39,799 nucleotides of DNA from UBA11606 sp039188975 (GTDB taxonomy: Bacteria; Actinomycetota; Acidimicrobiia; Acidimicrobiales; Aldehydirespiratoraceae). Below are positions 1 to 6,570 of this stretch, piece by piece. The notes below the pieces were generated by a model. It had not been told where the DNA came from and did no database searches. It saw only the letters and a list, made by a program, of their open reading frames with translations. The stretch's first letter is position 1, and each line of letters starts with the position of its first letter. A program made the position numbers and the translations under genes. The stretch spans positions 1 through 39,799 of the forward strand of contig JBCCYT010000022.1 of assembly GCA_039188975.1 (NCBI GenBank), written 5' to 3'.

Positions 1-522
1 GCGGTCGTGAACCTCGGTGTCGATGTCGGGTTCGCCTTGCGGACGGCCGTACTCGTCGCTGACGCGTCGCTGGCCGCGCAACACGAGCATGGCGAGGGTG
101 CGGCCGAAGTCCTCGACATCGCCGTCATGCGCGCCTTCGCATCGGCGATCGGCAGCGCGACCGACCTTCGGACGTATCGCGTCCTCGACATCGCGACGAA
201 ACGGTTGTCTCGGTCGATCACCGACATCGAACAGCGGTCGCGGCGGGATCGGCCCGTCGATGTCGCCGCGATTGCCGCTACCCAGTCAGCGACGGCCTTC
301 CGGTTGTTCTCGTTGGCGCTTGGCGAGCAGCGGCGAGATGGCGGTCGATGGTCGGATCGGGCGGTCGACAATCCGGCACAGGCGGTGATCTCCTCGGCCG
401 GAACCCTTGCCGTCCACGCCTCGAGCGGGTCTATCGAGCGGCTTCGCTTTTGTCTGGCGACAACTCGCCGCGCCCTTGCTCAGGCCCCCGATGTCGGTCA
501 GGTCCACGGGCTGTCGGCCTGA
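1..522 (+). CDS. Hypothetical protein, possibly 5'-truncated by the window edge
   Basis: I do not recognise this protein. The frame is open from the first base of the window, with a GTG at base 7, so the gene may begin outside the window. Codon third positions are strongly GC-biased, as in real genes here. The predicted product (about 171 residues from the GTG) is rich in Ala, Arg and Ser and looks largely helical, with no signal peptide, metal motif or recognisable domain. It ends 38 bases before the VOC gene and lies on the same strand, so the two could be cotranscribed. It could also be the C-terminal end of a larger protein. Confidence 0.5.
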   Translation, partial: AVVNLGVDVGFALRTAVLVADASLAAQHEHGEGAAEVLDIAVMRAFASAIGSATDLRTYRVLDIATKRLSRSITDIEQRSRRDRPVDVAAIAATQSATAFRLFSLALGEQRRDGGRWSDRAVDNPAQAVISSAGTLAVHASSGSIERLRFCLATTRRALAQAPDVGQVHGLSA

Positions 523-560
523 TCGTCGACCTGATCGAACGCGTGCGCGAAGATCGATCG

Positions 561-962
561 ATGCCGTCGCTGTGGTCGCAGATGATGCTCGTCGTCGCCG
601 ATGTCGAGCATTCGAGCCGTTTCTACTGTGAGGTCGTCGGCCTCGAGAGTGGTCACGGTGGCAACGAGTACGAGCAGTTGCTTCACGACGGCGAGATCGT
701 GCTGCAACTCCACGACGACGGCACGGACGATCACCACGGCCCGCTGGTCGATGTTGAGGTCGTCCGCGGGAACGGCGTGCTCGTCTGGTTCGAGGTCGCT
801 GATTTCGATGCGGCGGTCGCGCGGGCCGAGGCGTGGGGCGCCCCGATTGAACGGGCGGTCCATCAGAACCCGAACGCCAAGCAGTCTGAAGTCTGGATTC
901 GCGATCCTGACGGCTATCTCGTCGTGCTGGCGGGACCATCTGCCTACCGGCCTCGGTCCTGA
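561..962 (+). CDS. VOC (glyoxalase/bleomycin resistance) family protein
   Basis: The product is 133 residues, the usual size of a single-module vicinal-oxygen-chelate protein. The N-terminus has the typical VADVEHSSRFYCEVVGL pattern (strand, then helix with the Phe-Tyr pair) and the C-terminus the VWIRDPDGYLVVLAG pattern. These correspond to the two beta-alpha-beta-beta-beta units that usually hold a divalent metal. Family members act as lyases, dioxygenases, isomerases or drug-binding proteins, so the substrate cannot be inferred. The frame is open further upstream (to 348), but the ATG at 561 matches the family start and avoids overlapping the preceding gene. It is convergent with the diguanylate cyclase gene, 16 bases away. 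Confidence 0.8.
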   Translation: MPSLWSQMMLVVADVEHSSRFYCEVVGLESGHGGNEYEQLLHDGEIVLQLHDDGTDDHHGPLVDVEVVRGNGVLVWFEVADFDAAVARAEAWGAPIERAVHQNPNAKQSEVWIRDPDGYLVVLAGPSAYRPRS

Positions 963-978
963 CCTGCGTCGTGCGGGC

Positions 979-1758
979 TCAGTCGTCGGTGCGGCCGCGC
1001 CGTCGGTTTGATTTGTGCCGATAGAGCTCGGCATCGGCCGTCGCCAGCGCCGCCTGCAGGCCATCATCGCCGAGGTCGGCCTTTCCCACGGTCGCCGAAT
1101 ACGCGACAGCGGCGGAGGTCAGGATCTCGCGAGTGTGGAGCCGACGAATCGCGTCAGATGGGGCGACCAACACGAACTCGTCGCCGCCGAGTCGAGCGAC
1201 GACCCCTTCTTCCTCGGCGTGCTCGACGAGCAGGGTCGCCAGGTGGCGAAGGATGGCGTCGCCTTTGGGGTGGCCGAAGCGGTCGTTGAGTTGTTTGAAA
1301 TCGTCGACATCGACGATGGCGACCGCGAGCGGGCCCTCGGCGATTTCGGTGGCATCGAAGCCGTCGAAGAAGCCCCGGCGGTTGAAGACCCCGGTCAGGG
1401 GATCGGTGGTTGCTGCGCTCACCAGCTCTTGGCCGGTCGCGTCGAGCCGAGCGATCAGTCGCACGATCACGGCAATGATCGGCGGCGCCACGATCGTGGG
1501 TACGGCGCTGCTGAGAACGAGGCCAGGCGAGATCATGGTTGCCCCGGGCCCGACGATCACGATCATGACCGCGACACTGATCAGGACCGAGCCGAGCACG
1601 GCGGCGATGCTGGCTCGAACGGTCAGTCCCAGTGGGCCCCAGCGCCGCACGGCGTTGAGGGCCCATGCCTCGAGACGGGAGAGGCCCATCGGGGTGTCGA
1701 GGAAGCCGTTCTCGGGATCTGGTCGCCCGTCGGTTCGAATGTGGTCGAGGCCCGCCAT
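979..1758 (-). CDS. Membrane-anchored GGDEF diguanylate cyclase
   Basis: Predicted to make the second messenger cyclic di-GMP from two GTP at the inner face of the membrane. The 259-residue product has two hydrophobic segments (about residues 47-69 and 76-103) and then a GGDEF domain beginning at TTDPLTGVFNRRGF (about 117-130). The signature is intact at residues 191-195 (RLGGDEF), and the metal-binding IVDVDDFKQLND block is present at about 148-159, so catalysis is likely. The four residues five positions before GGDEF are not RxxD, so the usual inhibitory I-site seems absent. There is no PAS, HAMP or extracellular sensor domain beyond the two-helix hairpin. It diverges from the ArsR gene at 1907. 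Confidence 0.9.
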   Translation of the reverse strand: MAGLDHIRTDGRPDPENGFLDTPMGLSRLEAWALNAVRRWGPLGLTVRASIAAVLGSVLISVAVMIVIVGPGATMISPGLVLSSAVPTIVAPPIIAVIVRLIARLDATGQELVSAATTDPLTGVFNRRGFFDGFDATEIAEGPLAVAIVDVDDFKQLNDRFGHPKGDAILRHLATLLVEHAEEEGVVARLGGDEFVLVAPSDAIRRLHTREILTSAAVAYSATVGKADLGDDGLQAALATADAELYRHKSNRRRGRTDD

Positions 1759-1880
1759 GCGCCCATCTTGGATCGCAACATGGGGGCGGCGCAGGGGCCA
1801 GACGGCCCCCTTGAGAGCAAAGTGACGTGCGGCCCATCATGTATGGGTCGTTCGCCCCGGAAGGGCCCCGGTTGACCCGA

Positions 1881-1904
1881 TCATTAGTATTTGCTAATCA
1901 TTAG
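1881..1904. promoter_or_regulatory. Probable ArsR-type operator upstream of 1907
   Basis: An AT-rich island in GC-rich DNA directly before the ATG at 1907. It has inverted arms ATTAG (1883-1887) and CTAAT (1894-1898), and TCATTAG occurs twice (1881-1887 and 1898-1904). Dyads of this kind next to ArsR genes are commonly the autoregulatory operator. That this protein binds it is inferred. Confidence 0.5.
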
Positions 1905-1906
1905 GC

Positions 1907-2209
1907 ATGGCTTATGAAGCGGCGCTCGACGCCGTCGGCAATCCAACCCGCCGGGCGGTGTTGCGCCTCCTCCAAGGGGGGGAAGCAACGGTCGGTGAAC
2001 TCACCGACGCCCTGCCCGTGACCCAAGGTGCGGTCTCCCAGCATCTCAAGATCTTGCGAGATGCCGGTCTGGTTCGCGTTCGCCCACTCGGAACGCGCAA
2101 CCTCTACGCCGTCGACCTGGACGGTCTCGCTGATGTGCGGGCCTGGGTCGACTCCTTCTGGGACGACGTGTTGAACGCATTCACCGAACATGCCGAGGAG
2201 GGCACATGA
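1907..2209 (+). CDS. ArsR-family transcriptional regulator
   Basis: A 100-residue winged-helix DNA-binding protein. The N-terminus (NPTRRAVLRLL), the recognition region (QGAVSQHLKILRDAGLVRVR) and the wing (GTRNLYAVD) are the standard ArsR layout. There is no CxC metal site, so it is probably of the non-metal type that is often paired with an SRPBCC protein. Its stop overlaps the start of the SRPBCC gene at 2206 (ATGA), so the two are translationally coupled. The AT-rich dyad just upstream suggests autorepression. A second, unlinked ArsR-SRPBCC pair lies at 5627-6477. Confidence 0.9.
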   Translation: MAYEAALDAVGNPTRRAVLRLLQGGEATVGELTDALPVTQGAVSQHLKILRDAGLVRVRPLGTRNLYAVDLDGLADVRAWVDSFWDDVLNAFTEHAEEGT

Positions 2210-3126
2210 GTTCAATCCCACCGGTCCTGCGATCAGCGGTCGTCGCTCGACCGGTCGATGATGCCTTTCGCATTTTCACCGACGAGATCGGCGCATGGTG
2301 GCCGCTCCCCACCCACAGCGTGTTTCAGGCCGAGTCCGGCGGCGTGCACTTCCGGGAAGGACAACTCATCGAGTGGGCGACCGATGGACGTGAGAGCGTG
2401 TGGGCCGAGATCTCCTCGTGGGAGCCCCCGAGCCGGCTCGTGCTCGAGTGGCATCCCGGTCGAGACCTCGGTGCGTCAGGAACGGTCGAGATCACCTTCT
2501 CAGCGTTCGGTGGTGCCACCCGAGTCGACGTCGTGCATCGCGGTTGGGAAGCCTTCGGTGAAGACGGGCTCGCCCAACGTCGCTCCTACGTCGGGCCATC
2601 GGCCTGGGGTCATGTGCTCGACCATCTCGCCGACGGTGCTGAGTTCCCTGTTGATGGCGCCGATCTGACCTCCCTCGAAGCGGCCTACGACTCGTTCTTC
2701 GCCGAGGTCGCTGCCGGCGGCCACGGCGAACCGGCAGACGACGGTTGGACTGCTGACCAGGTCATTGCCCATGTAGCGCTCAACGATCTCGCCCTCACCG
2801 CAGTTGCGCACGCGTTGGTACACCGTCGAGAACCCACGTTCGCCAATCATGTGTGTCAAGACCGGGTGGTGCTCGACCGGTTGATCGCCCGGTTCGACGA
2901 CCGCAGCGAGCTTGCTGGGTTTGCCCGCCGGTGTGCTGATCAGGCCGTCGGTGCAGCGCGGCGGCTCGACGAAGCGCAGCGCAACCAGCTCGTCCCCGGG
3001 CGCTTCGAACACGATGGCGACGTCGTCATGGAACAGCCGATGCCCTGGGGTCAGGTTGCGATCGACATTCAAGCGATGCGCCACCTGCCGGCCCACGTCG
3101 AGCAGTTGCAGAACCTCCGAACCTGA
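2206..3126 (+). CDS. SRPBCC (AHSA1-like) domain fused to a DinB/MDMPI-like domain
   Basis: The 306-residue product has two modules. Residues 1 to about 150 form an SRPBCC/START-type ligand-binding fold (VARPVDDAFRIFTDEIGAWW at the start, and LVLEWHPG then GTVEITF in the strands). Residues about 160-306 resemble the DinB/maleylpyruvate isomerase N-terminal four-helix fold: WTADQVIAHVALND near the start and HLPAHVEQL at the end supply His residues that could bind a metal. Proteins of the first type carry hydrophobic ligands or act in stress responses, while DinB-like proteins include thiol-dependent S-transferases of actinobacteria. The substrate is unknown. The start is fixed by the ATGA overlap with the ArsR gene. 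It is convergent with the Sua5 gene, nine bases away. Confidence 0.8.
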   Translation: MSSIPPVLRSAVVARPVDDAFRIFTDEIGAWWPLPTHSVFQAESGGVHFREGQLIEWATDGRESVWAEISSWEPPSRLVLEWHPGRDLGASGTVEITFSAFGGATRVDVVHRGWEAFGEDGLAQRRSYVGPSAWGHVLDHLADGAEFPVDGADLTSLEAAYDSFFAEVAAGGHGEPADDGWTADQVIAHVALNDLALTAVAHALVHRREPTFANHVCQDRVVLDRLIARFDDRSELAGFARRCADQAVGAARRLDEAQRNQLVPGRFEHDGDVVMEQPMPWGQVAIDIQAMRHLPAHVEQLQNLRT

Positions 3127-3135
3127 CGGCGTGCG

Positions 3136-4185
3136 TCAGCCGAGCGCTCGCGTCACCACGGCGGTCAGCGCCGGCGCGTCGGTGGCGACGACGCCAGACG
3201 CTGCTCGGGTCAGCCGGTCGTCGATCGCCCGGCCGATCCCGCCGGACTTCGTGAGTTCGATCACGATCAACGCCGGGCCCGCAGCATCGAGGCGCCGAAG
3301 CGTGTCGTACAGGGCGTGGCCGACCGCGGCCAGGTCGTTGCGGTCGCCGAGCGGTTCGAAGCGCCAACCCTCAGGCAGCTCGACTGGCGCCCCGGCATAC
3401 CCGGCGAAGATCACATCGCCGGCCGGGGCGTCGGCGGGTGGCGCCGTCGTCGCAATCGTGGGAGTGGTGGGCGAGTAGTGCCGCATGTCGTGTCCGGGCG
3501 CCGCGCTCCGGGCGTGCTCGTCGGCGCCGACGTCACGAACCGATCCGAAGGCGCCCAACGTCTCGGCCGTGATTGCTCCGTGGCGAAGGATGACGATCGC
3601 TTCACCATCGAACGTCACGACCGTCGACTCGAGGCCGTGATGGGCACGCCCTGCGTCGACGATCAGATCGATCCGGTCGCCGAGCTCTTCGTGCACATGG
3701 CTGGCCGACGTCGGGCTGATGCGGCCGAACCGGTTGGCGCTCGGCGCCGCCACCGGCACTCCAGCGGCGGTGATGATCGCCGCCGCAACCGGGTGCGCAG
3801 GACACCGGACACCGACGGTCGGGCCGCTGCTCGTGATTGCGTCGGGGACGACTTCCGCCTTTGGGAGCACCATCGTCAACGGTCCCGGCCAGAACTCGTC
3901 CGCCAGTCGGGCGGCAGTCGGCGGGAGCGTGCCCTCCACGACGGTCTCGGCCATGGCCACCCCATCGACGTGCACGATCAGGGGATCGGTGGCCGGTCGG
4001 GCTTTGGCGAGGAACACGCCCGCCACGGCGTCGGGGTCGAGTGCATTGCAGCCGAGGCCGTAGACGGTCTCGGTTGGGATGGCGACGAGGTGGCCGGCTC
4101 GGATCGCAGCTGCGGCACGGTCGACCAGCGCATCATCGATCGACGCTGGGTCGATCGAGATCGTGGCGGCGGACGGCGCAGGCAT
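3136..4185 (-). CDS. L-threonylcarbamoyladenylate synthase (Sua5/YrdC with C-terminal domain)
   Basis: Catalyses formation of threonylcarbamoyl-AMP from threonine, bicarbonate and ATP, the first step of the t6A37 tRNA modification. The 349-residue product starts with the YrdC fold: IPTETVYGLGCNA, then KARPATDPLIVHV (the KxR...PL nucleotide-binding motif), WPGPLTMVL, VGVRCPAHP and PVAAPSANRFGRISPT. Residues from about 210 onward form the extra Sua5 C-terminal domain (GHDMRHYSPTTP linker), so this is the long Sua5 form rather than the short TsaC form. The frame stays open upstream, but the ATG at 4185 gives the family-typical N-terminus. It is the last gene of the leftward run, 28 bases after the HNH gene. 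Confidence 0.92.
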   Translation of the reverse strand: MPAPSAATISIDPASIDDALVDRAAAAIRAGHLVAIPTETVYGLGCNALDPDAVAGVFLAKARPATDPLIVHVDGVAMAETVVEGTLPPTAARLADEFWPGPLTMVLPKAEVVPDAITSSGPTVGVRCPAHPVAAAIITAAGVPVAAPSANRFGRISPTSASHVHEELGDRIDLIVDAGRAHHGLESTVVTFDGEAIVILRHGAITAETLGAFGSVRDVGADEHARSAAPGHDMRHYSPTTPTIATTAPPADAPAGDVIFAGYAGAPVELPEGWRFEPLGDRNDLAAVGHALYDTLRRLDAAGPALIVIELTKSGGIGRAIDDRLTRAASGVVATDAPALTAVVTRALG

Positions 4186-4213
4186 CGCCCGAAAGTCTAC
4201 GACCGGCGTTCGA

Positions 4214-4567
4214 TCAGTCAGAGTCGATCTCTCGACGCAGCGCTCGGCTGATCTCGTACTGGCGAACGAGAAAGCGCTCCTCATCGAGTTTCTTGCGGCG
4301 CATCCAGCTGGTGACTTCGTCGTTGCATTTGCTGGCATTGCAGGAACGGCACGCAGGCACGACGTTGTCGACGGTGTAGCGCCCGCCTCGCGAGATGGCG
4401 AGCACGGTGTCTTTCTGGAACGGACCCACATCGGTCTCGCAGTAGGCGCAGCCGCCCCAGTGGGCTTGAAGCGCGATCCACTGATCGCTGGTCAGATCGT
4501 GGTCGCGCTTCGCCATCCGGTTGGCCCGGCGTTTGGCGTAGCGAGCTCGTCGGGTCCGGCTGGCCAT
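4214..4567 (-). CDS. HNH-type zinc-binding protein
   Basis: A 117-residue basic protein with an HNH/McrA-like core: CAYC at residues 40-43 and CRSCNASKCND at 73-83 form the zinc-binding Cys pairs, with SRGGRYTVDNVVPACRSC between them. Most HNH nucleases carry an Asp-His pair just before the SRGG segment, and the His is the metal-activating residue. Here the equivalent reads Asp-Thr-Val, so the canonical catalytic His is not evident. The fold is clear, but nuclease activity is uncertain. The first 25 residues are very Arg/Lys-rich, consistent with nucleic-acid binding. The ATG at 4567 was chosen because the frame upstream is low-complexity Arg-rich and lies antisense-like over the selenoprotein gene. 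Confidence 0.8.
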   Translation of the reverse strand: MASRTRRARYAKRRANRMAKRDHDLTSDQWIALQAHWGGCAYCETDVGPFQKDTVLAISRGGRYTVDNVVPACRSCNASKCNDEVTSWMRRKKLDEERFLVRQYEISRALRREIDSD

Positions 4568-4611
4568 CACCCCATCGTTGCGGCATCGATGGCGGGCCGG
4601 GGTGATGGGTG

Positions 4612-5268
4612 TCAGCCCTTGCCGCGCAGAGCGTCCCAGGCCCCAAGGGTGGCGTCGGCCATGACTCGATGTTCGTGGGCGATCGCTCTCGCTGTCGCGT
4701 CGTCGCCGAGGCGGCCAGCGATTGCCAGTGCGCCGAACTTGTTGCCCCGGAAGTAGGCGCCGAGATCGGTCGGTCGAAAGAAGCCGCGGAGATCGTCGGG
4801 CACGTCGATGTTGTCGGGCCATGGTTCCGGCTCGATCGCCGGGAGGTCGAGCCCAGCGAGTGCTTCCCACAGGTCGTCGTCGTTGGTGCGGTCGGCGAAG
4901 TCACGCCCCTGGTAGCGGTAGATCTCTTCGCCGTCGGGGGAGATGATCAACATGCCGGGCAACGCAATGCCGCCTCGTTCTTCGGGGTCGAACAGCTCGG
5001 CTGGTTGAAGGTATGTGGCGCCACCCGGGTCGGCCACGAAGCGAGTGTGAGGCGACAACCATCGTTGCGCCATGCCCGCCTGGCGAACCTCGTCGTCGAC
5101 GCTGATGGCGACCAGTTCGGCGCCAGCATCGTGGATGCGGTCGTACTCCGTTGCCAGCCGAACCAGCTGGCCACAGCAGTACGGTCACCAATCACCGCGG
5201 TAGGTCATCAAGATGATCGCGGCACCGGGCGAACGGCGCAGGGCGAGGAGATCGTCTGCGAGAGCCAT
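4612..5268 (-). CDS. Peroxiredoxin/thioredoxin-like selenoprotein with in-frame UGA (Sec28)
   Basis: Read through one TGA, this is a 218-residue AhpC/TSA-like redoxin. The frame is open from the ATG at 5268 to 4612 except for TGA at 5187-5185, codon 28. The context MTYRGDW-Sec-PYCC matches the family motif YRGxWCPxC, with Sec replacing the first Cys and Cys31 following two residues later. The rest is typical: LVAISVDD at about 51-58, then a segment ending GMLIISPDGEEIYRY, with an extra C-terminal region of about 90 residues. A conventional annotation would begin at the ATG at 5073 and lose the active site. A strong hairpin follows the TGA (see the SECIS entry). Role inferred: thiol/selenol peroxidase or disulfide reductase in the cytoplasm. 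It lies 17 bases after the nonapeptide-repeat gene. The main alternative is a nonsense mutation. The selA/B/C/D genes are not in the window. Confidence 0.85.
5142..5183 (-). promoter_or_regulatory. Candidate bacterial SECIS hairpin downstream of the UGA
   Basis: In the mRNA, starting two bases after the UGA, the sequence folds into a 17-bp imperfect hairpin. The lower stem has 6 bp (5183-5178 with 5147-5142). A one-base bulge (5177) precedes a 4-bp stem (5176-5173 with 5151-5148). A G/A mismatch then leads to a 7-bp upper stem (GCCAGCU, 5171-5165, with GGCUGGC, 5159-5153), closed by a G-U pair. The apical loop is GGUUC (5164-5160). There are 20 nt between the UGA and the loop, and the loop starts with G, both as expected for elements recognised by SelB. 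Confidence 0.75.
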
Positions 5269-5285
5269 CGCGATGTTCTAGTCGA

Positions 5286-5621
5286 TCAGCGTCGAAGCAT
5301 GCGGAGAGCGAACGCACCCAGTGCCGCGGCAGGCGCGACCGCAGCGAGATGTCTGCTGCGGATCGGCCGGTTGTTGATTGCCAGGGTGGCGCCGTCGCTA
5401 CCGATCGAAAGGATCGAACCGGCCGATCCGATCGACAGCACCGATCCGGCGGACCCGACGCAGGCAACGCACCCTGCCGAGCCGAGGGACAGGACCGACC
5501 CGGCGCTGCCGACCGACAGAATCGAGCCAGCGGAGCCCACCGACAGCACCGAACCGACCGACCCGTACGACCGAATGCAGAACGCGGAGCCGTACGACCC
5601 GATCGATCGGTGCGAGTGCAT
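5286..5621 (-). CDS. Small nonapeptide-repeat protein with C-terminal hydrophobic tail
   Basis: I do not know a function for this 111-residue protein. After a short start (MHSHRSIGSYGSAFC) it has seven uninterrupted nine-residue units of the form GSxGSxLSx at residues 20-82. The fourth unit is GSAGCVACV, adding two Cys. Ser recurs every third residue and Val/Ile/Leu/Ala in the next position, suggesting a compact beta-solenoid or stacked-turn fold (inference). Residues about 91-106 (LAAVAPAAALGAFALRM) are hydrophobic and end in an Arg-rich tip, which may be a tail anchor with the repeats outside or inside the membrane. There is no signal peptide. It lies 5 bases after the SRPBCC gene and 17 bases before the selenoprotein gene, so it is probably in their operon. 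Confidence 0.7.
   Translation of the reverse strand: MHSHRSIGSYGSAFCIRSYGSVGSVLSVGSAGSILSVGSAGSVLSLGSAGCVACVGSAGSVLSIGSAGSILSIGSDGATLAINNRPIRSRHLAAVAPAAALGAFALRMLRR
5376..5564 (-). repeat. Seven tandem 27-bp coding repeats
   Basis: Seven in-frame 27-bp units encode the GSxGSxLSx nonapeptides. The units vary at third positions and at the x residues, so the protein pattern is conserved better than the DNA, which suggests selection on the peptide rather than recent slippage. Confidence 0.85.
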
Positions 5622-5626
5622 GGTGC

Positions 5627-6103
5627 TCAGGCTGCCAGCACCATCTCGAGCTTGTCGAGGGCCATGTTCCAGCCCATCCCGCCGGGCGAGTCGTGGGGGA
5701 TGCCGATGTGTTGCATCTTCATGTGGGTGCGGTCGCCGTCGGCGGTGAGTTCGACCACCACCTCGGTCGTCGATGGCCCATCACCCGGCATGCCCATGTC
5801 GGCAGGGGAGAGGACATCGCCTGCTTCGTTCGACATCGATTCGGTGTACACGAGTCGAGCGGTGGGCGAGATCTCGAGGTACTCACCGACGAACCACATC
5901 TGCATGGGGCCGTTGGGCGTTTCCATTTCCATGCACATGTGTCGGCGCCCACCGACTTCGACGTTCATCTCACACGTCGGAATGGAGGCACCCATCGGGC
6001 CGTACCACGAGGCGAAGTGTTCCGCGGTGGTCCACATCTGCCAGACGAGGTCGATCGGGGCATTGAATGTTCGCTCGATCTCAACGGATTGGAAGTCGGT
6101 CAT
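5627..6103 (-). CDS. SRPBCC/AHSA1-family protein
   Basis: A 158-residue single-domain SRPBCC protein of the activator-of-Hsp90-ATPase-like (AHSA1) type. The start (VEIERTFNAPIDLVWQMWTTAEHFASWYGP) and the final helix (PGGMGWNMALDKLEMVLA) are diagnostic. Such proteins have a deep hydrophobic cavity; those paired with ArsR regulators are of unknown substrate. It is rich in Met, including a cluster at about residues 55-70 (HMCMEMETPNGPMQMW), which could line the pocket or bind soft metals (inference). The start overlaps the ArsR stop (ATGA), and the gene precedes the repeat protein by five bases. Confidence 0.9.
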   Translation of the reverse strand: MTDFQSVEIERTFNAPIDLVWQMWTTAEHFASWYGPMGASIPTCEMNVEVGGRRHMCMEMETPNGPMQMWFVGEYLEISPTARLVYTESMSNEAGDVLSPADMGMPGDGPSTTEVVVELTADGDRTHMKMQHIGIPHDSPGGMGWNMALDKLEMVLAA

Positions 6104-6477
6104 GACGGTTCCTCTTTCTGGGGAGGCTGATTCTGGATCTGATGGACGTAGTCGTCCAGGCGGTCGAAGCTTGCGTGCCAGACATCGCGGACCTGATCCG
6201 TCCAGGCGGTGACGGCCGCGAGCGGTGTCGCGTCGAGCGTGCAGGGGCGGTACTGGGCTCGCCGGTGTTGTTGTACGAGGCCAGCGTGCTCCAGCACGCG
6301 GATGTGGCGAGAGATCGCAGGCAGTGACATCGCAAACGGTTCGGCCAGCTCACCAACGCTGGCTTCGCCTTCGGCCAGGCGTCCGAGGATCGCCCGACGG
6401 GTCGGGTGGGCGAGGGCGGAGAAGATCACGCTGAGGTGGTCGTCGGTGGTTGATTCGACTGTGGCGGTGGACGGCAT
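6100..6477 (-). CDS. ArsR-family transcriptional regulator
   Basis: A 125-residue winged-helix regulator. HPTRRAILGRLAEGEASVGELAEPFAMSLPAISRHIRVLEHAGLV is the HTH region (about residues 23-67), and HRRAQYRPCTLD forms the wing. It belongs to the ArsR subgroup that heads operons with SRPBCC proteins, and has no evident CxC metal site. It is the first gene of the leftward cluster containing the SRPBCC, nonapeptide-repeat and selenoprotein genes. A 32-bp palindrome two bases upstream of its ATG is the likely operator. Confidence 0.92.
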   Translation of the reverse strand: MPSTATVESTTDDHLSVIFSALAHPTRRAILGRLAEGEASVGELAEPFAMSLPAISRHIRVLEHAGLVQQHRRAQYRPCTLDATPLAAVTAWTDQVRDVWHASFDRLDDYVHQIQNQPPQKEEPS

Positions 6478-6479
6478 GA

Positions 6480-6511
6480 TTAACAGGGAAGTTAATTAAC
6501 GGTTCTGTTAA
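6480..6511. promoter_or_regulatory. 32-bp palindromic operator upstream of the ArsR gene
   Basis: The outer arms TTAACAG (6480-6486) and CTGTTAA (6505-6511) flank the perfect palindrome GTTAATTAAC (6491-6500), and all share one centre. It is AT-rich in GC-rich DNA and lies directly before the ArsR start, so autoregulation of the leftward cluster is likely. It is about 60 bases from the ECF42-type promoter of the opposite strand. Confidence 0.7.
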
Positions 6512-6570
6512 CAAACCAGACCTGCCCGCGAAAAGCAACCATGAACGCAACCATGAAAAAGTCGCCACGA

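Noticed and set aside
4612..5073. A 153-residue gene starting at the ATG at 5073
   Set aside because: It would lack the redoxin N-terminus, although in-frame homologous sequence continues upstream to 5268 across one TGA.
5185..5187. In-frame TGA read as a pseudogene-causing nonsense mutation
   Set aside because: No other stop, frameshift or decay is visible, the TGA replaces the exact active-site Cys, and a SECIS-like hairpin follows. The possibility is kept only as a refutation test.
5376..5564. Tandem 27-bp repeats considered as a CRISPR or minisatellite
   Set aside because: There are no spacers, the units are contiguous and in frame, and they encode a consistent nonapeptide.
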